A DNA stretch of 64,000 bases from contig JAEEQA010000005.1 in the NCBI GenBank assembly GCA_016285085.1, positions 1 through 64,000 of the forward strand, written 5' to 3'. Below the pieces are notes generated by a model. That model searched no databases, was not told the DNA's origin, and saw only the letters and a list, made by a program, of their open reading frames with translations. The stretch comes from Bacteroidales bacterium (GTDB lineage: Bacteria > Bacteroidota > Bacteroidia > Bacteroidales > WCHB1-69). A program made the translations under genes and the position numbers. This document shows positions 19,661 to 28,419 of this stretch, one piece after another; within the stretch, counting starts at the first letter, position 1, and each line of letters begins with the position of its first letter.

Positions 19661-21946
19661 CTACTTTACAATCACCTCGTCGCAGAAGATCCAGCAGGGC
19701 TGGCCTACGCCGCGGTGCCATTCCGGATTGGTGCGCAGCGACTCCGCCACCACCCGCACATAACGGCCTTTCTGTTTCAGATTGGAAAATTGGAAACCGA
19801 CAATTTTGCACTCAATCAAATCCTGTCCGTTTTGGTACGTTTTGCTGGCGACTTCTTTCCAATCTTTTTGATTGTCAGAAATATAACAAGTCACTTTCTT
19901 CGGGGCAAAAATCCACGACAGAGGATAGTACAGGAAATCGGCGCTGATTTCGCTGACCTCCTGATCGCTTTCGAGGTCGATGGTGACGTCCATGTCGTGA
20001 CCCCAAAAGCCGAGCCAGTTGTAGTGGAAGTCCATCAGGCCAAAGTTGCCGTCGGTGAGGGCTTTGGGAACGCCCACGTCGTACTGGATGCTCCACTCGG
20101 TGGCGCAGGTGACTTTATGTCCCTTCGAGAGGTTCTTCTCCGTCCCCTTGCGCACATGGTTCTCGATGTTCTCCCACAGCTGTGCCGGGGTGTAGCGGGC
20201 TTCGTCCAGCTGTTTGACACCCAGCCGGTCACAGTCTTTGATGAACCGCTTGGCCATCTCCATCATCTCCGGCCGTGCCTCCCGTTCCCCCTTTCCGTTG
20301 GTGCGGAAGAAGGAGAGCTCCGGCGACAGTTCGTTGAGGGAGAGGTCGAGGATGGCGAAATCGAGCGACAGTTCCAGGAGCCGGAGGCGGTCGTCGTAAA
20401 AACGGCGCTCCCCGGGGGTGCAATCCTCTTCCGGTTCCTCCTTGTAGGCCGCCGCGAACATCGACTGGTAGTACTTGATCTTGTCGGTCGCGAGGTAGCC
20501 GTTGCGTGCGTCCATCGGGTAACCGTAGATGTTGAGCACCTGCTTCGAGTCGAGCAGCGCCTGCCGCATCACGTCGAAGTACTGCTTGATGAAGTCGGAG
20601 CGGTTTTCGCCGTAGTGCGCGTCGAGGAAGCGGTCGCGGAGTTCCTCCACGTTGGCGTTCACGTCCCACAGCAGGTGGGCGAGGAGGAAGGTGCGCCACT
20701 CGCAGTTCTCGGTGATGTTCTGGTTGGAACCCTGCTCAAACACCATCGGGATGCCGTGCTTGTGGAAGTTCTGGAGGTTGGGCTGGAGCACGTGCAGGTT
20801 CGGGAACGGATCCATAAAGTTGCGGAACTGCACCACATAATCCCACAGGAAGATGTTGTGGGTCAGCGCCGTCCAGCCTTCCATATCGTGCTGGAATCCC
20901 TTATCCACCTCGGCGATGGGCCGCTGCCGCGGACATTCGATGGAGCAGAACATGATGTTGACGTTGTCGGCGGGCTTGATGTTTTGGGGTGGACGGCGCG
21001 TTTGCTGGTAGGCCAGCGTCGAAATCACCTTGTCGGGGAAGCGGGCCGCCACTTGGTTGACGAAGTATAGCATGGTGCCGGAAGGGCCGCCGTATAGCGA
21101 GTCGAGGTGGCGGCAGCGGGCGCAGGTGCATGACGATTCGTTGTCATTCTGCGACACCGACCACACCTTTTTGTCGGGTTCGGCTTTCATCCTCTTTTCC
21201 AGATTCTTGCAAAGCTCCTCCAACACGGCGGGGTTGCTGAGACACAGCTGTCCGTCGCGCACCCGCTGCCCGTGGATTTCGGAGAACCATTCGGGGTGTT
21301 TGTCGAAGTAGGTCTCCACGGGAATCAGGTCGCGGAAGGTGTGGACGAACATTCCCCACTCGCGGTTGAAGTCGCTGCGGTTGTGGAGTTTGTGCCAGTC
21401 GGCGTACAGCTGGTCCTGGTTCGGGATGAGGTGCAGCGTTTCGCGGTACTGGAACGAGGGGTTCTGAAGCTCGTGGATGCTGAGCACCACCTCATCGGGA
21501 AGTTTCTCATAATGAATGTGGTTCTGGCAGGTGTAGGTGCAGCCGAGGTGGTTTTCCAGCAGGTGATAAACGCCGTACAGGTTCGACTTGGCGGAGTCGT
21601 TGCCGATGATGTAGAGGTGACTGCCGTCGGTGTGGAGGAGGAAGCCGTCGTCATGTAGCTGTGGTGCGTACTTGCGGTACAGCTTCTCCGACAGTTTGTT
21701 GCGGCCGACGGAGATGGCATGCGGTCCTTTGAAGGTGGCATCGGTGACGATCTCGTACTCCCGCTCGAACAGTTTTTCCATAAAGGATTTCAGTTCGGCG
21801 GCGGCGGCGGCCTCGGCGGGGGTGCGGTTTTCCGCCACCAGAATCACGTAGTCGTCTTTCTCTTTGGAGAAAGCTATCGGTTTCTGTGCCAAAGCATTAA
21901 GAATGAAGCACAGGATAAGGGCAAGGGTAATGGTTAGGTTTTTCAT
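19661..21946 (-). CDS. Secreted DUF4838 protein with C-terminal discoidin-like domain
   Basis: 761 aa from ATG 21946 with a signal peptide (MKNLTITLALILCFILNALAQ). Residues about 20-130 look like the alpha-glucuronidase/hexosaminidase-type N-domain (AENRTPAEAAAAAELKSFME, HISVGRN-like ISVGRNKL); DUF4838 follows in the centre (VWSVSQNDNESSCTCARC, STLAYQQTRRPPQNI, NIMFCSIECPRQRP); the last 140 residues resemble an F5/8 type C carbohydrate-binding module (ALTDGNFGLMDFHYNWLGFWG, VTIDLESDQEVSEIS). Probably an exported glycan-active or glycan-binding protein; activity is not established. The promoter ends only 7 bases before the ATG, so the mRNA may be leaderless. Confidence 0.85.
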   Translation of the reverse strand: MKNLTITLALILCFILNALAQKPIAFSKEKDDYVILVAENRTPAEAAAAAELKSFMEKLFEREYEIVTDATFKGPHAISVGRNKLSEKLYRKYAPQLHDDGFLLHTDGSHLYIIGNDSAKSNLYGVYHLLENHLGCTYTCQNHIHYEKLPDEVVLSIHELQNPSFQYRETLHLIPNQDQLYADWHKLHNRSDFNREWGMFVHTFRDLIPVETYFDKHPEWFSEIHGQRVRDGQLCLSNPAVLEELCKNLEKRMKAEPDKKVWSVSQNDNESSCTCARCRHLDSLYGGPSGTMLYFVNQVAARFPDKVISTLAYQQTRRPPQNIKPADNVNIMFCSIECPRQRPIAEVDKGFQHDMEGWTALTHNIFLWDYVVQFRNFMDPFPNLHVLQPNLQNFHKHGIPMVFEQGSNQNITENCEWRTFLLAHLLWDVNANVEELRDRFLDAHYGENRSDFIKQYFDVMRQALLDSKQVLNIYGYPMDARNGYLATDKIKYYQSMFAAAYKEEPEEDCTPGERRFYDDRLRLLELSLDFAILDLSLNELSPELSFFRTNGKGEREARPEMMEMAKRFIKDCDRLGVKQLDEARYTPAQLWENIENHVRKGTEKNLSKGHKVTCATEWSIQYDVGVPKALTDGNFGLMDFHYNWLGFWGHDMDVTIDLESDQEVSEISADFLYYPLSWIFAPKKVTCYISDNQKDWKEVASKTYQNGQDLIECKIVGFQFSNLKQKGRYVRVVAESLRTNPEWHRGVGQPCWIFCDEVIVK

Positions 21947-21953
21947 ACGGGGG

Positions 21954-21961
21954 CAAAGGTA
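21954..21961 (-). promoter_or_regulatory. Promoter -7 element very close to the DUF4838 start
   Basis: TACCTTTG followed by CCCCCGT and then the ATG at 21946. With a transcription start about 5-7 bases after the -7 box, there would be almost no leader. Confidence 0.65.
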
Positions 21962-22098
21962 CAATAATTTCGTAATGCTTGTGCCAAACTCTTCCGATTC
22001 AGTTATAAAAATCCCGTGTGATGGGACTTCTCAGAAGGCTGCCCGTAAAAAAGCACGTTTTTGAATTCTATACAGTAGCCGTACTCCCCAAAAAGTAG

Positions 22099-22106
22099 TA
22101 TCTTTG
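22099..22106 (+). promoter_or_regulatory. Promoter -7 element for the FKBP lipoprotein gene
   Basis: TATCTTTG followed by CCGCCCG, 38 bases before the ATG at 22145. Confidence 0.7.
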
Positions 22107-22144
22107 CCGCCCGTTTGAAACAAAACCAAAACAGTATAAAAAGT

Positions 22145-22834
22145 ATGAAAAAGTTATTATTAATCCTCGTGTGCGCCACTCTTGCAAGCTGCGGCCACAC
22201 CTCAAAAGCACAAAACGAAATGAAAGAGATGACCGACGACCAGAAAATGAGCTACGCCCTCGGCGTGAACAGCGGCGACCAGTTCCGTAACCTTGGCCTG
22301 AACATTGACGTTGACATGTTCCTCAAGGGTATCAAAGACGGCATTGCCAACAGCAACCAATTCTCCCAGGAAGAGATGCAGGCTGCTTTCGAATACCTCG
22401 AAAAACAGGCCCGCGCCAACCAGAACAAGGCCATGAACGATGAAAAAGCCGCCGGTGCCGCCTTCCTCGCCAAGAACAAAAACGAAGCTGGCGTGAAGGA
22501 AACCGAATCCGGCCTCCAGTACAAAGTGATTACGGAAGGCAAGGGCAAGAAACCCCTCGCCACCGACAAGGTGAAAGTCCACTACAAAGGCACCCTCCTC
22601 GACGGCACCGTCTTCGACTCCTCCTACGACCGCGGCGAACCCATCACCTTCCCGCTCAACGGCGTGATCAAGGGCTGGACCGAAGGCCTCCAGCTGATGA
22701 GCGAAGGCTCCAAGTACATCCTTTACATCCCCTCCGACCTCGCTTACGGCGACAGAGGTGCCGGCGCCCAGATCAAACCCGGTGCTACCCTCATTTTTGA
22801 AGTTGAATTATTAGAAGTCAATCCTGCCAACTAA
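22145..22834 (+). CDS. FKBP-type peptidyl-prolyl isomerase, lipoprotein
   Basis: 229 aa from ATG 22145, which begins the lipoprotein signal [18 protein letters not shown]; the ORF start 30 bases upstream is less likely. An FKBP_N dimerisation domain ([19 protein letters not shown] ... [13 protein letters not shown], about 35-110) precedes a complete FKBP domain (about 120-227: [59 protein letters not shown]). This is the FkpA/Mip type, a folding helper in the periplasm. The BtuF-like gene begins 2 bases after its stop. Confidence 0.94.
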   Translation: MKKLLLILVCATLASCGHTSKAQNEMKEMTDDQKMSYALGVNSGDQFRNLGLNIDVDMFLKGIKDGIANSNQFSQEEMQAAFEYLEKQARANQNKAMNDEKAAGAAFLAKNKNEAGVKETESGLQYKVITEGKGKKPLATDKVKVHYKGTLLDGTVFDSSYDRGEPITFPLNGVIKGWTEGLQLMSEGSKYILYIPSDLAYGDRGAGAQIKPGATLIFEVELLEVNPAN

Positions 22835-22836
22835 CT

Positions 22837-23718
22837 GTGAAAAAACTACTTATTACCCTTATATCCATTCTGCTGCTGGTGTCGTGCCAGCAGCAGAATT
22901 CGTCTGTGGCCGACCACAACTTCTACACCGGCACGGACGCCTACGACCGCACCGTCGTCCTGAAGGAGGAGCCACAGCGCATCATCTCCCTCTCGTCATC
23001 CATCACCGAAATCACCTTCCTGCTCAATGCGGGCGACAAGCTGGTCGGCGTGTCCGACTTCTGCGAATACCCGCCGGAAGTGGAAAAAATTCCAAAGGTC
23101 GGCAAGTTGCTGAACATCAATGTGGAGACCCTGCTGGCACTGAATCCCGACCTTGTCCTCATCACCTCGCATGTCACCAAGGAGGATGTGGCCAAAATCG
23201 AAAATGCCGGCATCCCCGTCTTCTCTGTGAAAGCGGAAGACAACATTGAGGGCCTTTTCTACACCATCGACAAGATGGGTGAGATTCTGAACCGGCAAAA
23301 GGAGGCAACCGCACTCGCCACCGACTACCGGCACAAGATTGACTCGCTGCAGCAGCACAGGCCGGAAGCCACCAAAAGCGTCTATTACGTCGTCGGCTTC
23401 GGCAAAACCGGCGACTTCACCGCGCCGGGCAACAGCTACATCCACGACATCATCACGCTGGCGGGCGGCCGCAACATCGGCGAAGACCTCACCACGTGGA
23501 GCGTCAACCGCGAACACCTCTTCGAGCAGGATCCCGACCTCATCTTCATCCGCGAAGAGGATCTGGAAACCTTCTGCCAGACCTATCCCTACACCCTCCT
23601 CACCGCCGTGAAGGAGCACCGCGTCTATCCCATCAATTCCGGCTGGATCGACACACCCTCGCCGCGCAACATGTTGGCAATCGATTATATCAATCAGGTC
23701 ATAGGGGATAGGGAATAG
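22837..23718 (+). CDS. Periplasmic substrate-binding lipoprotein, BtuF/FhuD type
   Basis: 293 aa, GTG start at 22837, just 2 bases after the FKBP stop, beginning a lipoprotein signal peptide (ILLLVSCQQQ). The class III binding protein fold (PF01497) is shown by PQRIISLSSSITEITFLLNAGDKLVGVSDFCEYP, KVGKLLNINVETLLALNPDLVL and the C-terminal AGGRNIGEDL ... NREHLFEQDPDLIFIR. Ligands of this family are cobalamin or ferric siderophores/haem; the length and SDFCEYP motif fit the cobalamin-type (BtuF) best. No permease or ATPase gene is adjacent. Confidence 0.85.
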   Translation: MKKLLITLISILLLVSCQQQNSSVADHNFYTGTDAYDRTVVLKEEPQRIISLSSSITEITFLLNAGDKLVGVSDFCEYPPEVEKIPKVGKLLNINVETLLALNPDLVLITSHVTKEDVAKIENAGIPVFSVKAEDNIEGLFYTIDKMGEILNRQKEATALATDYRHKIDSLQQHRPEATKSVYYVVGFGKTGDFTAPGNSYIHDIITLAGGRNIGEDLTTWSVNREHLFEQDPDLIFIREEDLETFCQTYPYTLLTAVKEHRVYPINSGWIDTPSPRNMLAIDYINQVIGDRE

Positions 23719-23724
23719 GGTATA
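23701..23724. repeat. Short TAGGG-type tandem tract at a gene end
   Basis: ATAGGGGATAGGGAATAGGG: three 7-8 bp units, overlapping the last codons of the BtuF-like gene. Same type as 9838-9903. Confidence 0.55.
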
Positions 23725-23751
23725 GTAGAGACGTGGTGTACCGCGTCTCTA
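23725..23751 (+). repeat. GAGACG hairpin (family B, copy 2)
   Basis: AGAGACGTGGT/ACCGCGTCTCT imperfect palindrome, 7 bases after the BtuF-like stop; a degenerate half-copy (GGTGTACCGCGTCTCC) follows directly. Confidence 0.7.
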
Positions 23752-23848
23752 TTGGTGTACCGCGTCTCCATCAATATATCGTGTCCCCATGTTCGGTTGT
23801 TTTTTGTAAAAGGTATGAGGTAGAATGTATGAAGGGTGAACGTAAATT

Positions 23849-23893
23849 CCCCTTCTATGTAGAAGGGGTGGCCGCAGGCCGGGGTAGTAGAAA
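23849..23893 (+). repeat. Dispersed double-hairpin repeat (family C, copy 2)
   Basis: CCCCTTCTATGTAGAAGGGG, TGGCCGCAGGCC, GGGGTAGTAGAAA. It ends 16 bases before the PagL-like ATG and follows an A/G-rich tract (23806-23836, AAAAGGTATGAGGTAGAATG). Confidence 0.8.
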
Positions 23894-23909
23894 TTGTAAA
23901 TCGACAACA

Positions 23910-25040
23910 ATGAAATTCCGATGGTTTTTATGGTTGATATTGTTTCCCGTGGCGTTATGTCACGGGCAGGCGAACCTGTACCTGGAGCCGGCGTACCGCA
24001 TGGGGCGGGTGATTCCCAACGCCTCCAACACCAGCTTCCTGTCGCATGTCTCCACCTACGGGGCGGAGCTTCGGCTGGGGCATCAGACCACCGGAAAGCA
24101 TGACTGGGAACGGCTTTTCAACTATCCTGAGTACGGATTGTGTCTCCGCTACGCCCACTTCGACACGATGATGTTTTCGGAAACCGCCGCCCTGTTCGCC
24201 TACTACAACGGCACCATTTGGCGCAACCACCGCTGGACGTTCCACTACCAGTTCGGGGTCGGCGTCTCCTATTGGTCGAACCCGTACAACGAGGTGACGA
24301 ATCCGGGGAACCGCTTCATCGGCTCGCACCTCAACGCCCACATCGACCTGGCCGTCGGCATCGACTGCCGCATCGCGCCGCAGGTGGACCTCACCCTCCG
24401 CGCCAATTTCTCCCATTCGTCGAACGCGGCGATAAAACTTCCCAACATGGGCATCAACCCGCTGTCGGGTGCGGTGGGGGTGAAGTGCTACCTCCACAAG
24501 CAGGACACCCTGGGCTTTTCGTGGCGGCACCGCGATACCAGCTTTGTGAAAAAGAACAGTTTTTACGTGATGGTGAGTGCCGGCACGCGGCAGTCGAAGA
24601 AGGACGCGGCGGTGAAAAACGGTGCGGCGGGCCCCTACTACCTTGGCACATCGCTGCAGATCGGCTACATGCGGCAGCCGCACCCGAAGTTCCGGTATGG
24701 CGGCGGCCTCGACATCAACTACAGCGGTGAACTGGCACGTCACCTGCCGGAGGAGCAGCGGCGCACGGGCAAGTACTTCAACGAGGCCGCCTTCGTCGCC
24801 TTCGAGGTGCTGTACGGGCGGGTGGCGCTGCACCTGAGCGGAGCGGTCTATCTCCACCGCGCCTTCGATTACTACACCCCGTTTTACGAGCGGGCGGGAC
24901 TGCGTGTCCTGTTGGGTAAGAACCGCAACCATTTCGTGGGGGCATCCGTCAAGGCGCACGCCGGCTCCGTCGACTACCTCGAATGGAGCTACGGCTGCCA
25001 CTTCGTCACCTTCGGCGACAAATCCGCACGCAAACGGTGA
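23910..25040 (+). CDS. Acyloxyacyl hydrolase/PagL-like lipid A deacylase
   Basis: 376 aa from ATG 23910, which starts a signal peptide (MKFRWFLWLILFPVALCHGQ). The upstream ORF extension runs through repeat elements and is rejected. PagL (PF09411) outer-membrane barrels remove the 3-O-acyl chain of lipid A. The catalytic strand is recognisable: LTLRANFSHSSNAAIKLPNMGIN has His169 and Ser171 in the H-x-S-N motif. The position of the PagL catalytic Glu (14 residues after His) is Asn183 here. The protein is over twice the length of PagL (about 170 aa), with a second barrel-like half (YLGTSLQIGYMRQPH onward). Modification of LPS is likely but not certain. Confidence 0.7.
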   Translation: MKFRWFLWLILFPVALCHGQANLYLEPAYRMGRVIPNASNTSFLSHVSTYGAELRLGHQTTGKHDWERLFNYPEYGLCLRYAHFDTMMFSETAALFAYYNGTIWRNHRWTFHYQFGVGVSYWSNPYNEVTNPGNRFIGSHLNAHIDLAVGIDCRIAPQVDLTLRANFSHSSNAAIKLPNMGINPLSGAVGVKCYLHKQDTLGFSWRHRDTSFVKKNSFYVMVSAGTRQSKKDAAVKNGAAGPYYLGTSLQIGYMRQPHPKFRYGGGLDINYSGELARHLPEEQRRTGKYFNEAAFVAFEVLYGRVALHLSGAVYLHRAFDYYTPFYERAGLRVLLGKNRNHFVGASVKAHAGSVDYLEWSYGCHFVTFGDKSARKR

Positions 25041-25108
25041 CACAAGTTTCCATAATTTTCTGTTTGTAAAATTTGTTTCTTCCATTGTCGGAAAAGAAAT
25101 AATTGCCG

Positions 25109-25116
25109 TACCTTTG
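25109..25116 (+). promoter_or_regulatory. Promoter -7 element for the 181-aa hypothetical gene
   Basis: TACCTTTG followed by CGACC, 29 bases before the ATG at 25146. Confidence 0.65.
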
Positions 25117-25145
25117 CGACCTTGAATTTCTAAATATAATATTGT

Positions 25146-25691
25146 ATGGAAGAAAGAGATTTTCGCATCGGCACCCGCATCGACCACGAGAAATATGGGG
25201 AAGGCATCATCAGTGAGAATGGCAATTTGACGTACAAGGCCGTTTTCGTGCGCGGCGGCGAGATGGAATTTTCCAAGATGAACGCCGCCTTCACCGTCGT
25301 AACACCCAATGAGGACGGGGATGACGACCAACGACCGAAGCTGGACGTGAAGGAGTTCGAACGCACCCTCACCTTCATCCTCGGCAAGTACAACGCCATC
25401 GAAAACCGCGTGGCACTCGGCAAGAAATGGGAGGGCGGCACCATGGTGCTGCAGCCTGCAAACCCCGAACTCAAACCCAAGGAGATTCCTATCGAGACCT
25501 TTTTCCACAAGATCGTGATGATGCGCGACCGGCTCCGCGTCCTCGAGCAGAACATCAACAGCAGCGACTCGCTCACCGACGAGGAGAAAGTGAACCTTCA
25601 GCAGTACATCACCCGCATCTACGGCTCCATGACCTCCTTCAACATCCTCTTCGACGACAAAAACGACTATTTCGTGGGGAGCAAGATGTAA
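25146..25691 (+). CDS. Conserved hypothetical protein with SH3-like N-terminus
   Basis: 181 aa, soluble, no signal. The first 45 residues (FRIGTRIDHEKYGEGIISE ... YKAVFVRGGEMEFSK) look like the small SH3/KOW-type domain seen at the end of UvrD-like helicases and CarD-like proteins (G..V.H.kyG.G.i). The rest is helical (FERTLTFILGKYNAIENRVALGKKWEGG; IVMMRDRLRVLEQNINSSDSL). I recognise no named family; homologues are to be expected in Bacteroidales. It has its own promoter and is followed by a separate promoter for the peptidase gene. Confidence 0.75.
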   Translation: MEERDFRIGTRIDHEKYGEGIISENGNLTYKAVFVRGGEMEFSKMNAAFTVVTPNEDGDDDQRPKLDVKEFERTLTFILGKYNAIENRVALGKKWEGGTMVLQPANPELKPKEIPIETFFHKIVMMRDRLRVLEQNINSSDSLTDEEKVNLQQYITRIYGSMTSFNILFDDKNDYFVGSKM

Positions 25692-25713
25692 GCCCCGAAA
25701 AATAAAAAAGTGG

Positions 25714-25721
25714 TACCTTTG
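25714..25721 (+). promoter_or_regulatory. Promoter -7 element for the dipeptidyl peptidase gene
   Basis: TACCTTTG followed by CAGCCC, 16 bases before the ATG at 25738. Confidence 0.7.
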
Positions 25722-25737
25722 CAGCCCATTTTTTAAG

Positions 25738-27753
25738 ATGAGTTTTCTGAAAAAAACATTCCTGTTTATGACTGCCCTTCTGCTTTTCGCCGCCTGTTCA
25801 CAGAAGCGCGGCGAACGTCCCGAGGATTTTGCCAACGACACCTTCGAGTTCGTGGTGGACCGCTTTGCCGACATCGAAATCATGCGCTACCGCGTGGACG
25901 GCTGGGAAGACCTCTCCCTTCAGCAGAAAGAGCTGATCTACTATCTTTCCGAAGCCGCGCGCGCCGGACGGGACATCATCTTTGACCAGAATTGCAAATA
26001 CAACTTGCAGATTCGCAGTGCTTTGGATACCATTGTGGCACAATACGACGGGGACAAAAACTGCGACAACTGGCAGAAATTCATCGTGTATGCCAAACGT
26101 TTCTGGTTCTCCAACGGAATGCACCACCACTACTCCAACGAGAAGTTTTTCCCGAAGTGCCCGAAAGAGTATTTCGGCAAGCTGATGGACAGCACGATGC
26201 ACCTTGACAAAGCCGCCCGCACCCAACTTCTGGACATCATCTACAATCCGAAGGTCGCGCCCACCCGCCTCTCGCAGGACACCCGGAAGGACCTCGTCAC
26301 CGCCTCCGCCGTCAACTTCTACGACGGCGTCACCCAGAAGGAGGTCGAAAGGTACTATGCCGACCTGAAAGCCGCCGACACCGGCGCGGATCCGGAACGC
26401 CCCGTCGCCTACGGCCTCAACACCAAGGTGGTGAAACAGGACGGAAAAGTGACGGAAGTGCCCGTTAACGTACTTTACGAAAAGCAGATACAACGCATCA
26501 TCCACTGGCTGAAAAAAGCCGCGGAGGTGGCTGAAAACGACAAGCAGAAAGCCCACATCCTGAAACTGGTCGAGTTCTACCAAACCGGCAGTTTGAAAAC
26601 GTGGGACGACTACAACATCCTATGGGCGGAAGACACGCAGTCGGAGGTGGACTATGTGAACGGCTTCATCGAAGTCTATACCGACCCCCTCGGACAGAAG
26701 GCGACGTGGGAGGGACTGGCCAACTTCAAGGACCAGGTCAGCTCCGAAAGGTCCGCCATCATCAGCCAGAACGCCCAGTGGTTTGAGGATAATTCCCCCA
26801 TTGACGATATGTTCAAGAAGAAATCGGTGAAGGGTGTGGAGGCGAAGGCCATCGTGGTGGCGCAGCTCGGCGGCGACTGCTACCCCGCCACCCCCATCGG
26901 CATCAACCTGCCCAATTCCAACTGGATTCGGAAAGAACACGGCTCCAAGTCGGTGACAATCGAGAACCTGATGTACGCCTACCACAAGGCGGGCATGAAG
27001 AACGGCGTGATGCAGGAGTTCTACTACTCGGAAGAGGAGATCAAGCGGGCCGAAAAGTACGGCTACCAGACTGATAAGCTGCAAGTCGATCTCCACGAGT
27101 GCCTTGGACACGGCTCCGGCCAGATGCTGTACGGCATCGACGAGGGCGAGCTGAAAAACTACCACTCCGTCATCGAGGAGGCCAGAGCCGACCTCTTCTC
27201 ACTCTACTATATCGGCGACCCGAAGATGGTGGAACTGGGACTGCTGCCCGACACGGCCGCGTACAAAGCCTGCTACTACAAGTACATCCTCAACGGCCGG
27301 ATGCTGCAAACCAACCGCATAGAGCTGGGCGGCAGCTTCACGGAGGCGCACATGCAGAACCGCGCCCTCATCACCAACTGGTGCCTCGACAACGACTACG
27401 ACGGTGAAATCTTTGAGGTGGAGACGCGGGACGGCAAGACCTTTATCCGCATCAAGGACTATGAGAAACTGCGCAAATTGTTCGGCAAACTGCTGGCAGA
27501 AGTGCAGAAAATCAAGTCCACCGGCAACTACGAGGAGGCGAAGGTACTGGTGGAACAGTACGGCGTGAAAATCGACAAGAAACTCCACAAGGAGGTCAAA
27601 AGCCGTTACGAGAAACTTGACGTGGCACCCTATGGCGGCTTCCTCAACCCCGAGTTCATCATTGAAAAAGACGGAGAAAACATTAAAGACATAAAACTTT
27701 CGTACCCAACGGATTATATCAAACAAATGTTACAATACGACCAAATGAATTAA
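25738..27753 (+). CDS. Dipeptidyl peptidase III family lipoprotein (M49)
   Basis: 671 aa zinc exopeptidase that releases dipeptides from peptide N-termini. Lipoprotein signal MSFLKKTFLFMTALLLFAACS. The M49 zinc motif HECLGHGSGQ is at residues 453-462 (His453, Glu454, His458) and the third ligand lies in EEARADLFSLYY (Glu481), spacing as in the family, although Bacteroides DppIII also has a cytosolic relatives without a signal. C-terminal RMLQTNRIELGGSFTEAHMQNRALI is typical of bacterial members. Likely attached to the periplasmic face of the outer or inner membrane. A family A repeat array follows the gene. Confidence 0.92.
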   Translation: MSFLKKTFLFMTALLLFAACSQKRGERPEDFANDTFEFVVDRFADIEIMRYRVDGWEDLSLQQKELIYYLSEAARAGRDIIFDQNCKYNLQIRSALDTIVAQYDGDKNCDNWQKFIVYAKRFWFSNGMHHHYSNEKFFPKCPKEYFGKLMDSTMHLDKAARTQLLDIIYNPKVAPTRLSQDTRKDLVTASAVNFYDGVTQKEVERYYADLKAADTGADPERPVAYGLNTKVVKQDGKVTEVPVNVLYEKQIQRIIHWLKKAAEVAENDKQKAHILKLVEFYQTGSLKTWDDYNILWAEDTQSEVDYVNGFIEVYTDPLGQKATWEGLANFKDQVSSERSAIISQNAQWFEDNSPIDDMFKKKSVKGVEAKAIVVAQLGGDCYPATPIGINLPNSNWIRKEHGSKSVTIENLMYAYHKAGMKNGVMQEFYYSEEEIKRAEKYGYQTDKLQVDLHECLGHGSGQMLYGIDEGELKNYHSVIEEARADLFSLYYIGDPKMVELGLLPDTAAYKACYYKYILNGRMLQTNRIELGGSFTEAHMQNRALITNWCLDNDYDGEIFEVETRDGKTFIRIKDYEKLRKLFGKLLAEVQKIKSTGNYEEAKVLVEQYGVKIDKKLHKEVKSRYEKLDVAPYGGFLNPEFIIEKDGENIKDIKLSYPTDYIKQMLQYDQMN

Positions 27754-27866
27754 AAATTAAAAGCTAAAAGTTAAAAATGCGAGCGTAGCGAGCAAAATAA
27801 AAAAATGCAGGCGCAAGCCTGCCAAATGCGAACGCAGTGAGCAAAATGGTGAGCGCAAGCGAACCC
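27754..27866 (+). repeat. A-rich tract and tandem palindrome array (family A)
   Basis: AAAATTAAAAGCTAAAAGTT-type tract, then four units from 27775: GCGAGCGTAGCGAGC, GCAGGCGCAAGCCTGC, GCGAACGCAGTGAGC, GGTGAGCGCAAGCGAACC, each preceded by AAATG or similar. It lies just 3' of the peptidase gene, in the same orientation as the array after the histidine kinase. Confidence 0.75.
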
Positions 27867-27918
27867 AAATCTATAAATCTAAAATTTTTTAAATTCAAAT
27901 TCTAAACCAAAACCAGTT

Positions 27919-28392
27919 ATGATTCAAAGAGTTCAATCCCTGTTATTGTTGGTAGCCGCGGCGGTGGCGATTGCCGTTCTTTTTATTCCCATTGGAAACA
28001 TCATTGATGCGACCGGATTTTCACTTTACCAATACGATGCCTTTTCATTGAAAAAAGAGGGAGTCGGAGTAATGAGCACGCTATACATTGCCCTTTTGTG
28101 GGGCGTTTCCGCCATCCTTTCGTTGGTAACCATCTTCATGTTCAAAAACCGTGCGCTACAGGTTCGGCTGAACGGGATCAACATGCTGGTGATGCTGGCA
28201 GCGCTGGTCACGATGCTGTACATCTATCCGAACTTTGTTTTTGAAAAAAGACAGTTTGTTACCAGCTCCGCAGTTCTTAACTTCAACCGTCTCATCCTCA
28301 TCTCTTTGGTGCCGGCGGTATCGCTTTATTTGGCCAATATGTTCATCAAGAAGGACGAAAAGAAGGTGCGTGCCGCCGACCGTCTCCGCTAA
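27919..28392 (+). CDS. DUF4293 membrane protein
   Basis: 157 aa with four membrane helices (about 5-25, 52-74, 83-102, 120-142) and a short extracytoplasmic loop after the first helix. MIQRVQSLLLLVAA is the characteristic start of DUF4293 proteins, which are restricted to Bacteroidota; function unknown. No TAnnTTTG is seen upstream. cdaA starts 27 bases downstream, so the two are probably cotranscribed. Confidence 0.88.
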   Translation: MIQRVQSLLLLVAAAVAIAVLFIPIGNIIDATGFSLYQYDAFSLKKEGVGVMSTLYIALLWGVSAILSLVTIFMFKNRALQVRLNGINMLVMLAALVTMLYIYPNFVFEKRQFVTSSAVLNFNRLILISLVPAVSLYLANMFIKKDEKKVRAADRLR

Positions 28393-28419
28393 CTTGCAAG
28401 GGTAATCTTTTTATAAAAA

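Noticed and set aside
22837-23718. Cobalamin riboswitch upstream of the BtuF-like gene
   Set aside because: The gene starts 2 bases after the FKBP stop, so there is no leader to hold one.
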